IMG/VR virus record: IMGVR_UViG_3300043444_000406
Coordinates: 1-28,078 of that record
DNA length: 28,078 nt
Reading direction: 5' to 3' (one strand)
From: a virus
Shown: piece by piece, positions 23,269 to 28,078 of the stretch
Position numbering within the stretch: the stretch's first letter is position 1
How the letters are laid out: the number at the start of each line of letters is the position of its first letter
Notes under the pieces: model-generated
Databases searched by the model: none
Told to the model about the DNA's origin: nothing
What the model saw: only the letters and a program-made list of their open reading frames with translations
Program-made: the position numbers and the translations under genes

Positions 23269-23685
23269 ATGCACGTAAATTACGAATGGGTGAAGGAACA
23301 ATTCGCCGAATCAAAAACCAGAGTGGCTGTTGGAAAAGCAGTCTTGGATTTGCTCAAGGTCTGGGAGACAATCGACCTTAACCCTGAGCAGGCAAGACGA
23401 GCGCTGGAGATTTTCCAAGACCTAGGTATGGGACACTCGCTGGTCTCTCTCGCAAAGGATGAAGTTTGGGTGGACGCTAAGCGCGGTCAGCTGAGCGTGG
23501 GTGACCAAGTTCGAGTTATGCACGACGCTTTTGACGGTGAGCTTGGTGCTATCCACAACGGACGTCGCGGCACTATTGTTGCTATCCGTTCTGGAGACAT
23601 CATTGTGAACTCTATTGACGGTAAGCGTCCATCAATTGATGGCGTCCACTACCAGCCAGAAAAACTACAGAAGCGGATTCGATAA
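23269..23685 (+). CDS. Hypothetical protein with KOW/SH3-like C-terminal domain
   Basis: A protein of 138 residues with AAGGAAA as RBS, nine bases after the previous stop. The N-terminal half is helical (EQARRALEIFQDLGMGHS). The C-terminal half reads LSVGDQVRVMHDAFDGELGA, then NGRRGTIVAIRSGDIIVNS, the G-x-(V/I)-x-R-x... G...GTIV pattern of a small SH3/KOW-like barrel seen in nucleic-acid-associated proteins. I do not know the family's function. Its stop overlaps the next start, so the two small genes are probably made together. Confidence 0.75.
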   Translation: MHVNYEWVKEQFAESKTRVAVGKAVLDLLKVWETIDLNPEQARRALEIFQDLGMGHSLVSLAKDEVWVDAKRGQLSVGDQVRVMHDAFDGELGAIHNGRRGTIVAIRSGDIIVNSIDGKRPSIDGVHYQPEKLQKRIR

Positions 23686-23903
23686 TGACCAAGACAACGT
23701 TTGAATTAGAGTTCGAGGCATCGACGGCATCTAGTGCGATTTCCTTGGCGGAAGAAAAGATTTCTGACTTTCTGGGAATCCCGTCAGAGACCATCTCATC
23801 AAAAGTTGATATGGAACTTAAAGTCAAAACTGCTGAAGATGGTAAGACATTAAAAGTCACCGTGTTCGCAAGTGTGAAGAGGAATCAAGTTACACCTCTC
23901 TAA
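23685..23903 (+). CDS. Small hypothetical protein
   Basis: A protein of 72 residues, translationally coupled (TAATG) to the preceding gene. It consists of a beta strand, an Ala/Glu helix (STASSAISLAEEKISDFLG) and two more strands (VDMELKVKTAEDG, LKVTVFASVKRNQ), a likely beta-alpha-beta-beta fold. No cysteines, membrane segment or known motif. It is the last gene before a consensus promoter and dyad. Confidence 0.68.
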   Translation: MTKTTFELEFEASTASSAISLAEEKISDFLGIPSETISSKVDMELKVKTAEDGKTLKVTVFASVKRNQVTPL

Positions 23904-23905
23904 GC

Positions 23906-23934
23906 TTGACAAGAGAAACCCTTTCTTATACCAT
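23906..23934 (+). promoter_or_regulatory. Consensus sigma-70-type promoter
   Basis: A perfect -35 TTGACA (23906-23911), a 17-base spacer and TACCAT (23929-23934, four of six, with the key T, A and final T). It lies in the 55-base gap before the 23959 gene, leaving an expected leader of about 18 bases that carries AGAAAGGG as RBS. It is the best-matching promoter seen in the window. Confidence 0.75.
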
Positions 23935-23956
23935 TTAGGTAAGAGAAAGGGTTTTT
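23916..23956 (+). terminator. 10-base-pair hairpin with T-tract, overlapping the promoter
   Basis: AAACCCTTTC (23916-23925) and GAAAGGGTTT (23945-23954) are perfect inverted repeats with a 19-base loop, followed by two more T. For transcripts from upstream it has the shape of an intrinsic terminator. For the promoter above, the arms fall in the spacer and the leader, bracketing the -10, so it could also be an operator. The right arm contains the RBS of the next gene. Confidence 0.6.
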
Positions 23957-23958
23957 CC

Positions 23959-24450
23959 ATGCAAACATTTGTACCAGTAACATCATCATTCGAAGACATC
24001 GCTAAGGTTCTTGACCGACAGCGCCTCAACAAGCAGGCCCTCGAGGGCTGGCAGATTCTTATGACTCTGCTTGAGCTTGACCCGCAGGGCAACCACCGTA
24101 TACCTAAGGGCTGGGTGAACCACCCTGCCGTCAAGATGTGGCGCGGTCACGAAGTGGCCCTATACAACTACATCCAAGCAATGGTAGATGAGTGGAAGAA
24201 GCGTGGCTACAAGTCAACTATCGGAGACAAGGCTAAGGCAACCATGCTGCGTGCCCTTGAGTTGGACATTATTGACGGGTCTGCCACCAATCCTGAGTGG
24301 CTTTCGGACCTAGCAACGTTCAAAGACATTGCTGCAAGCCACAGGCTTGCTCTGTTGAACAAGGACTACGAGTGGTACTCTCAGTTTGAGTGGCCTGAAG
24401 ATAAGGGGTTCCGCCCAGAAACTTATGACTACATTTGGCCTGTAAATTAG
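23959..24450 (+). CDS. MSMEG_6728-like protein, possible pyrimidine-dimer glycosylase relative
   Basis: A protein of 163 residues. It shows the pattern MQTFVPVTSSFEDIAKVLD, then RQRLNKQALEGWQIL, WVNHPAVKMWRGHEVALYNY and EWKKRGYKSTIG, which is well conserved in actinobacterial proteins often named pyrimidine dimer DNA glycosylase/endonuclease V-like. T4 endonuclease V removes UV-made thymine dimers using Thr2 and Glu23. Here Thr is at position 3, not 2, while a Glu in KQALEGWQIL may match Glu23. Repair of UV damage would suit a phage in sunlit water. Whether it is a true glycosylase is not shown. It has its own consensus promoter. Confidence 0.6.
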   Translation: MQTFVPVTSSFEDIAKVLDRQRLNKQALEGWQILMTLLELDPQGNHRIPKGWVNHPAVKMWRGHEVALYNYIQAMVDEWKKRGYKSTIGDKAKATMLRALELDIIDGSATNPEWLSDLATFKDIAASHRLALLNKDYEWYSQFEWPEDKGFRPETYDYIWPVN

Positions 24451-24502
24451 TTTAGGTTTTATAAACAATTTTTAGCCTAGTCAATGTATAATTAATACAG
24501 GT
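24451..24502 (+). promoter_or_regulatory. Promoter with perfect -10, nearly leaderless start
   Basis: A perfect TATAAT (24487-24492) ends 10 bases before the ATG at 24503. With a normal 6-7 base discriminator the transcript starts at about 24499, leaving only 3-4 bases of leader. The only purine-rich bases (CAGG) touch the ATG, too close for a Shine-Dalgarno. The gap is AT-rich and has no clear -35. Leaderless mRNAs are common in Actinobacteria. Confidence 0.6.
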
Positions 24503-24856
24503 ATGGCTAAAGATTCAAGAATTGGTGAAACGCTCTGGAGTGAGTGGTCTGGTGAAGGCTACGACACCTCAGGGCGTTCGCCAATTCTGTTTTTTACGGA
24601 AGACCACATTAGCCTAGAGCATGACGTGGTTAAACGAGCTTTGGCTTCTGCCCTACAAAGAGACGGAGTTGTCACCTCGCTCGGTGAAGGATATCGAGCT
24701 GTTGAATCGGGAACCATAGTCGAAGGTTTTGCTGGCTATGTCGATGGGGATGACGAACTAACTTTTTGCGACGAGCACGGCGAAACTTTTTACGGAGATT
24801 TCGTTGAAAGTGTCGTCGCCGTAACTTGGGTGGAAATCTATGTGGGAACCGACTGA
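24503..24856 (+). CDS. Acidic hypothetical protein upstream of whiB
   Basis: A protein of 117 residues, strongly acidic (YVDGDDELTFCDEHGETFYG). Front part WSEWSGEGYDTSGRSPILFF, then a helix (LEHDVVKRALASALQRDG). No known motif and no membrane segment. It is probably translated from a leaderless mRNA. Its last 17 bases overlap the start of whiB, so the two are co-expressed; this raises the chance that it works with the WhiB protein or is simply an early gene. Function unknown. Confidence 0.72.
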   Translation: MAKDSRIGETLWSEWSGEGYDTSGRSPILFFTEDHISLEHDVVKRALASALQRDGVVTSLGEGYRAVESGTIVEGFAGYVDGDDELTFCDEHGETFYGDFVESVVAVTWVEIYVGTD

Positions 24857-25331
24857 TAGCTCTTATCAAGAAAACGGCGAGTGTACTAAAAAATCAAATG
24901 AGTCTTTGATTGAGTATTTTTTCTCCAATGAGCCAGAAGAGAAGTATGCTGCTAAAAACCTATGCTTCCAATGTCCCGTACGCCGCGAGTGCGTTAAGTG
25001 GGCTCTAGAGAACAAGCAAATCTGGGGTGTCTGGGGTGGACGTGACGAGAATGAGATTCGTCGCGCCCTCTCGGTAAATGCTGATGGCGATGAGATACGT
25101 CGAGACCGATACCCGCAGTGTCCGTATTGCACAGCTCGCACAAGTAAGCTGCAGAGCCACGTTGTCGAAAACCCGACTGGAGGTCGTTGGACAACAATGC
25201 GGCTCGTTGAGTGTCTAGATTGTGGCTTTGTTTGGAGGAGTCGCACTAGTGCGAACGCTGTTAATGCTTACCACGCCGAACGTGCCGATAAGACGGCTCG
25301 AAGACTTAACCGAAAGCCTACAAAGCGTTAG
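24840..25331 (+). CDS. whiB: WhiB-family Fe-S regulator fused to a C-terminal zinc ribbon
   Basis: A protein of 163 residues, longer than the usual ~80-110 of phage WhiB proteins. Four cluster cysteines are present (C15, C42, C45, C51, with CFQCPVRREC), followed by the GVWGG turn (63-67) and a charged GRDENEIRR segment. WhiB proteins hold a 4Fe-4S cluster, bind the main sigma factor and tune transcription; phage versions can act on host whiB targets. A second domain has C94-x2-C97 (CPYC) and C125-x2-C128 (CLDC), a classic zinc ribbon, then a basic tail (KTARRLNRKPTKR) suited to DNA. The ATG lies inside the previous gene's end. The last 14 bases overlap the end of the opposite-strand glycosyltransferase gene. 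Confidence 0.93.
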   Translation: MWEPTDSSYQENGECTKKSNESLIEYFFSNEPEEKYAAKNLCFQCPVRRECVKWALENKQIWGVWGGRDENEIRRALSVNADGDEIRRDRYPQCPYCTARTSKLQSHVVENPTGGRWTTMRLVECLDCGFVWRSRTSANAVNAYHAERADKTARRLNRKPTKR

Positions 25332-26376
25332 AGTAAAACTCTAGATTACGCACTAGTCGAACATCGGTTGGGTTTAGGACCACCGCTTTTTGTCCGTAAC
25401 GAAGTGCTTCTGAATACTTACCCAAGTTGTAAGCCGCCAGTGCCGCTAGGTCGTAGGGTGTGTAGCCCCAAGCAAACTCCTCGCAAGCGTAGTCTAGGGA
25501 CTTATTCTCGATGGAGATGGCAGCCACAGCGGCGTCATAGCATTTGGTCCAGTCAGAGTTCTCATAGTGAATCTGAGCTAGTTCTACCAAAGGTTCACGT
25601 CTACCGGGGGCTTCTTGGGCGGCCTTTTCTAGAAACTCTGTGGCGCGGGAGGGGTCGCATTTTGCCATAAACCTGTAGGAAGCAGCTCTTTCTGGTGCCC
25701 ACAGTGCAGTCGGAAGCGAAAGGTGTCGCTGAAATTCAACTAGGGCTTCTTCATACATTCCGTGGAAATAGAGTTCTCTGGCGTAGTAGAAGGCGTCTCG
25801 GTCGTCGTGTGGACTCTCTTTTACAGCCATCTTCAGTAGGCTAAAGTATTGGCTGCGTGGTTTTGAGTTGTCGGGGTGGTGCTCAATCTCGATGCCAGTC
25901 CACTCCTGAGTCTCTACTTGATTTCCGTACGCCTTCAAAACTTCGTGCACTGGATGTGTCCATCTGTAGCCAAAGCGGCTGTGGATTTTATCGCCACCGT
26001 ATTGGTACTTGGGCTTCCCGTCCTCGGTCCAAGACCATGTGTATTGATAGCGCGGTCGGGTGATACCCCTTGCGTGCACTCGTTCCAACTCTTCACGCCA
26101 CCCTGGTTTTAGGACTTCGTCCATATCAAGGGCGATGCAGTAGTCCATGTACTCAGGAATGAGGGAGAGGCTAGCATTTCGAGCGTCATCAAATCGCCAA
26201 GGTTTGATGTTAATCAACTGTACGTGGATTCCTAGCTCCAGAGCTTTCCGACGAGTTCCGTCAGTTGACCCTGTGTCTGCGATAAGTAGGTAATCCGCTT
26301 CTTTGGCGGACTCATACCAACGTTCAACGAACTGCTCTTCGTTTAGCGCTATAGCGTAGACAGCAACTTTCATCAC
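25318..26376 (-). CDS. Family 2 glycosyltransferase with C-terminal TPR-like repeats
   Basis: A protein of 352 residues from GTG 26376, or 351 from the adjoining ATG at 26373, which is likelier. The GT-A domain shows VAVYAIALNEEQFVERWYES, the nucleotide-binding ADTGSTDGT (33-41) and the DxD metal site DMDE (84-87), with a W/H-rich acceptor region (RFGYRWTHPVHEVLK). From ~190 to the end come helix pairs typical of TPR repeats (FYYARELYFHGMYEEALVEF; ALAAYNLGKYSEALRYGQKA). Such GT2-TPR enzymes transfer sugars onto glycans or proteins. It is the last gene of the minus-strand string, its start overlapping the methyltransferase stop. Acceptor unknown. Confidence 0.9.
   Translation of the reverse strand: MMKVAVYAIALNEEQFVERWYESAKEADYLLIADTGSTDGTRRKALELGIHVQLINIKPWRFDDARNASLSLIPEYMDYCIALDMDEVLKPGWREELERVHARGITRPRYQYTWSWTEDGKPKYQYGGDKIHSRFGYRWTHPVHEVLKAYGNQVETQEWTGIEIEHHPDNSKPRSQYFSLLKMAVKESPHDDRDAFYYARELYFHGMYEEALVEFQRHLSLPTALWAPERAASYRFMAKCDPSRATEFLEKAAQEAPGRREPLVELAQIHYENSDWTKCYDAAVAAISIENKSLDYACEEFAWGYTPYDLAALAAYNLGKYSEALRYGQKAVVLNPTDVRLVRNLEFYSNAL
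25329..25343. terminator. Small bidirectional hairpin at convergent gene ends
   Basis: TAGAGT (25329-25334) and ACTCTA (25338-25343) form a perfect 6-base palindrome with loop AAA, starting at the whiB stop codon. It sits where plus-strand and minus-strand transcripts collide. There is no T-tract and the stem is short and AT-rich, so terminator function is only possible. Confidence 0.25.
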
Positions 26377-26954
26377 TACTTAACCTTTACCCAGAATTGG
26401 TAGCCGATGTCAATAACTTCTAACGTATCTTGGTTGCAGCGAAACACGGCTTCGATAGCTGGCTTAGGGTCAAAGGCTGGACCTTTTCCTAGAGTCCAGT
26501 TGTAATCGTCAAAACCGATAATCCCGTTTGGGGTCAGGTGCCGTAGGGCATTTACCCCGTCGCGAAGGACGGTCGAAGCCTTGTGGTCCCCGTCAATGTA
26601 GATAAAGTCAAACTTATCGTCAGGTCCAAGAGATGCAAAGTAGTCGTCGCTATACATCTTTTTAACAACTAGCTTTCCGCTCTCAATCGCTTCCTTGTGT
26701 CGTGATAGGTAGTAGTCCTCTACTGACGTCCAGTCCATCGTATGGTGTGCTGGTTCGTCAGAGCCTGTCCACGGGTCAACGTCGGTGAGCGTTGCTTCTG
26801 GGTGCGTAAGTACGTTCTTCAACAACCACTCGGTGGCATCGCCCGTATACGCGCCAACTTGTAGAACTCGGGCGGGCTTTCCTCGAAGATGCTCTAAGTT
26901 TCTTTCAAAAGTTACGTTAGCCTGTACGCGCTCAAACCAGTTTGGGAATGTCAT
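26376..26954 (-). CDS. Class I SAM-dependent methyltransferase (Methyltransf_24-like)
   Basis: A protein of 192 residues. The SAM-binding glycine loop is VLQVGAYTGDATEW (30-43); TDVDPWTGSDE (58-67) gives the ribose-binding acid; FDFIYIDGDHKASTVLRDG (115-133) is the signature of the Methyltransf_24 group, whose Asp/His residues may hold a metal. NGIIGFDDYNW follows. Relatives methylate sugars or small polar acceptors, and phage copies often lie beside glycosyltransferases, as here. Start and stop overlap neighbours on both sides (TAATG upstream). It probably O-methylates the glycan made by this cassette; DNA methylation is unlikely, as no DPPY/NPPY-type motif is present. Confidence 0.88.
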   Translation of the reverse strand: MTFPNWFERVQANVTFERNLEHLRGKPARVLQVGAYTGDATEWLLKNVLTHPEATLTDVDPWTGSDEPAHHTMDWTSVEDYYLSRHKEAIESGKLVVKKMYSDDYFASLGPDDKFDFIYIDGDHKASTVLRDGVNALRHLTPNGIIGFDDYNWTLGKGPAFDPKPAIEAVFRCNQDTLEVIDIGYQFWVKVK

Positions 26955-27175
26955 TAGTTCTCTACTTTCTTGGTCACCTTGATTTTAGCCCAGACTCTCT
27001 CGTGGAAGTAGTACAAAACAAACTCGGCTAAGGAGCCGACTAAGGTGATAGTTACCGCCTTGTATGGGTCGCCCACGACGACCCACGCAATGAGAAAGAA
27101 AAGTGTTTCGTGAAAAATTATATAGCTCGCGCCTTTGAGGGCGGAGCGGAGTCTAGAGTTTTCTGTTTTTGTCAT
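26954..27175 (-). CDS. DUF2061-family small membrane protein
   Basis: A protein of 73 residues. Basic N-terminus (SRLRSALKGASYIIFHETLF), two hydrophobic segments (LFFLIAWVVVG and AVTITLVGSLAEFVLYYF) and the terminal YYFHERVWAKI pattern typical of DUF2061 membrane proteins. The function of this family is not established; in phages it appears near sugar-metabolism genes. Its first 23 bases overlap the end of the cytidylyltransferase gene, and its stop overlaps the methyltransferase start, so it is firmly within the cassette. A membrane anchor or transport role for the glycan product is a guess. Confidence 0.82.
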   Translation of the reverse strand: MTKTENSRLRSALKGASYIIFHETLFFLIAWVVVGDPYKAVTITLVGSLAEFVLYYFHERVWAKIKVTKKVEN

Positions 27176-27599
27176 TTGTCTCTTCCATTCTTGCTTTTAA
27201 GTTTGTGGTGCTGATTCCCTTTGTGTAGGGGACGTACACGAGTCCGATTCCGCGTTCATCAAGCCACTCTTGCGTGAACCCCATCTGGGCGTAGTAGTCT
27301 TTGGTTGCCCAGTCGGAGCCAATCACAATGTAGTCGGGCTTAACCAAATCAATGGCAATCTTGGAATCCGCTCCACCGATGTTCGGTACCACGTCGTGAA
27401 CCCACTTGCACGCCATCAAGATTTCTCGTCGCTCTTCGTACGACATGACTAAAGCCTTGCCTTTGTACTGAAGCGAAAACTCGTTCAAATTAAGAGAGAC
27501 CACGACGTCGCCGAAGTGGGATGCGCGCTCAAGTAGGCGAAAATGTCCGTGGTGTGGCAGGTCAAAGCTGCCTCCTGTGTAGACGATTGGTCTGCTCAT
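27153..27599 (-). CDS. Cytidylyltransferase (glycerol-3-phosphate / sugar-phosphate type)
   Basis: A protein of 148 residues, normal for TagD-type enzymes. YTGGSFDLPHHGHFRLLERA carries the HxGH nucleotide-binding motif (H16, H19); MSYEERREIL is the conserved middle segment; GISTTNLKAR (128-137) is the second ATP/CTP-binding signature. Family members join CTP or ATP to a phosphorylated polyol or sugar (glycerol-3-phosphate, heptose, ribitol-like) to make an activated donor. The start overlaps the previous stop (TGATG). It supplies the activated building block for the GT2 enzyme in the same string. Substrate cannot be read from sequence. Confidence 0.9.
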   Translation of the reverse strand: MSRPIVYTGGSFDLPHHGHFRLLERASHFGDVVVSLNLNEFSLQYKGKALVMSYEERREILMACKWVHDVVPNIGGADSKIAIDLVKPDYIVIGSDWATKDYYAQMGFTQEWLDERGIGLVYVPYTKGISTTNLKARMEETNDKNRKL

Positions 27600-28078
27600 C
27601 AGTAATCTAAATCTTTCTCGTTCGTCAAAAGTTGGTATATCTTTTCGATTTCGTAAGTTCCGCCTCGATAGACCGTTTCATTTTCAGTAATCGCTTCGTA
27701 AATTCTACGAACCGTTGAGTTGTTACCGCCCTTTCGAGCAATAAATTCTTCAAACCTTCGTTTGATGTTATTGCACTCTTGGCTGGCAGTTCTGGTGTTG
27801 TAGCTTGTTGTCTTTGTGGTTTCCATTGTGAATACCCAATCGCGGTAAATCTTTTTGTTGTTGTAGATTGTCCACGCAGCGTAGACCGTATCTAGGCAGT
27901 GACCCGTAATCATCGTGGAGAAGTTCATGTACCCGTGCTTCAAAAGCCACTCGAAATACTCCAAGATAAAAAGAGCCAGCTCCCTACGTAGAGACACGTA
28001 GATTCCATTGATATGGCTGATGAGCGCGATGTCTTCGTATTTCTTTGACATCTGGATTAGCGTCGTTGTGCCGTCCCC
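27599..28078 (-). CDS. Hypothetical protein, first visible gene of minus-strand cassette (5' end probably outside)
   Basis: The frame is open from the window edge to the stop at 27601-27599. An ATG at 28051 would give 150 residues, but has no RBS, and nine more open codons (GDGTTTLIQ) precede it, so the true start is probably upstream. Seen: a helical hydrophobic piece (RRELALFILEYFEWLLKHGY), then a mixed, Asn/Thr-rich, basic C-terminus (NIKRRFEEFIARKGGNN). I do not recognise a family. Its stop overlaps the cytidylyltransferase start, which suggests a role in the same glycan pathway. Codon use and composition look less GC-rich than its neighbours. Confidence 0.7.
   Translation of the reverse strand, partial: GDGTTTLIQMSKKYEDIALISHINGIYVSLRRELALFILEYFEWLLKHGYMNFSTMITGHCLDTVYAAWTIYNNKKIYRDWVFTMETTKTTSYNTRTASQECNNIKRRFEEFIARKGGNNSTVRRIYEAITENETVYRGGTYEIEKIYQLLTNEKDLDY

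Noticed and set aside
26376-26954. DNA methyltransferase/restriction-modification component
   Set aside because: It lacks the DPPY/NPPY catalytic motif and has the YIDGDH pattern of small-molecule or sugar methyltransferases; its neighbours are glycan genes.
1-28078. CRISPR array, tRNA gene, rRNA, IS element, integrase or attachment site
   Set aside because: No spaced direct repeats, cloverleaf-like segments in the gaps, transposase motifs or integrase motifs were seen; all gaps are under 100 bases.

Overview
The window looks like part of the genome of a long-tailed (siphovirus-type) double-stranded DNA phage that infects an actinobacterium. The tail genes follow siphovirus order, ending in a 948-residue tape measure protein and very large tip proteins. 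A WhiB-family regulator (four Cys plus GVWGG) points to an actinobacterial host, because WhiB proteins are confined to Actinobacteria and their phages. Base composition looks near balanced, which would fit a moderate-GC, possibly aquatic, actinobacterium; that last step is inference only. No integrase, repressor, tRNA gene, CRISPR array or insertion sequence is visible, and the DNA polymerase carries the Tyr762-type residue associated with virulent phages.

Layout, left to right. (1) 1-2060, head-tail joining: a connector running in from outside the window with an added Ig-like domain, a 57-residue repeat protein, a probable tail terminator and an HK97-gp10-like protein. (2) 2150-2844, the two-part tail assembly chaperone with a canonical -1 slippery heptamer, then the tape measure (2867-5713). 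(3) 5713-14471, three giant tail-tip proteins: a distal tail protein, a hub protein and a receptor-binding-type protein. All are swollen by about 17 copies of one beta-rich module carrying an 'HG(F/L/Y)SxGD' signature. (4) 14484-15619, three small genes of unknown function. (5) 15671-22176, a replication/recombination block behind a candidate promoter: DNA polymerase I, RuvC-like resolvase, SNF2 helicase, Cas4/RecB-like nuclease with four cysteines, Sak4-like ATPase and an ssDNA-binding protein, closed by a 16-pair hairpin. (6) 22243-25331, a mixed block: a GT-B-like protein, small unknowns, a possible pyrimidine-dimer-glycosylase relative behind a consensus promoter, an acidic protein behind a nearly leaderless promoter, and WhiB with an added zinc ribbon. 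(7) 28078-25318 on the minus strand, a tightly overlapped five-gene string: unknown protein, cytidylyltransferase, DUF2061 membrane protein, SAM methyltransferase and GT2 glycosyltransferase with TPR-like repeats. It converges on whiB with overlapping 3' ends.

The replication block reads as a recombination-linked kit: polymerase, end-processing nuclease, Sak4-type annealing/exchange ATPase, SSB, branch remodeller and junction resolvase. No replicative DnaB helicase or primase lies in the window. The minus-strand cassette contains the parts to activate, methylate and transfer a sugar or polyol, plausibly to decorate a phage or host surface. The most unusual features are the invasive tail-tip module, which sits inside folded domains rather than only at their ends, the WhiB-zinc ribbon fusion, and the minus-strand glycan cassette. 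Lysis genes and a major tail tube gene in its usual slot are not present here.
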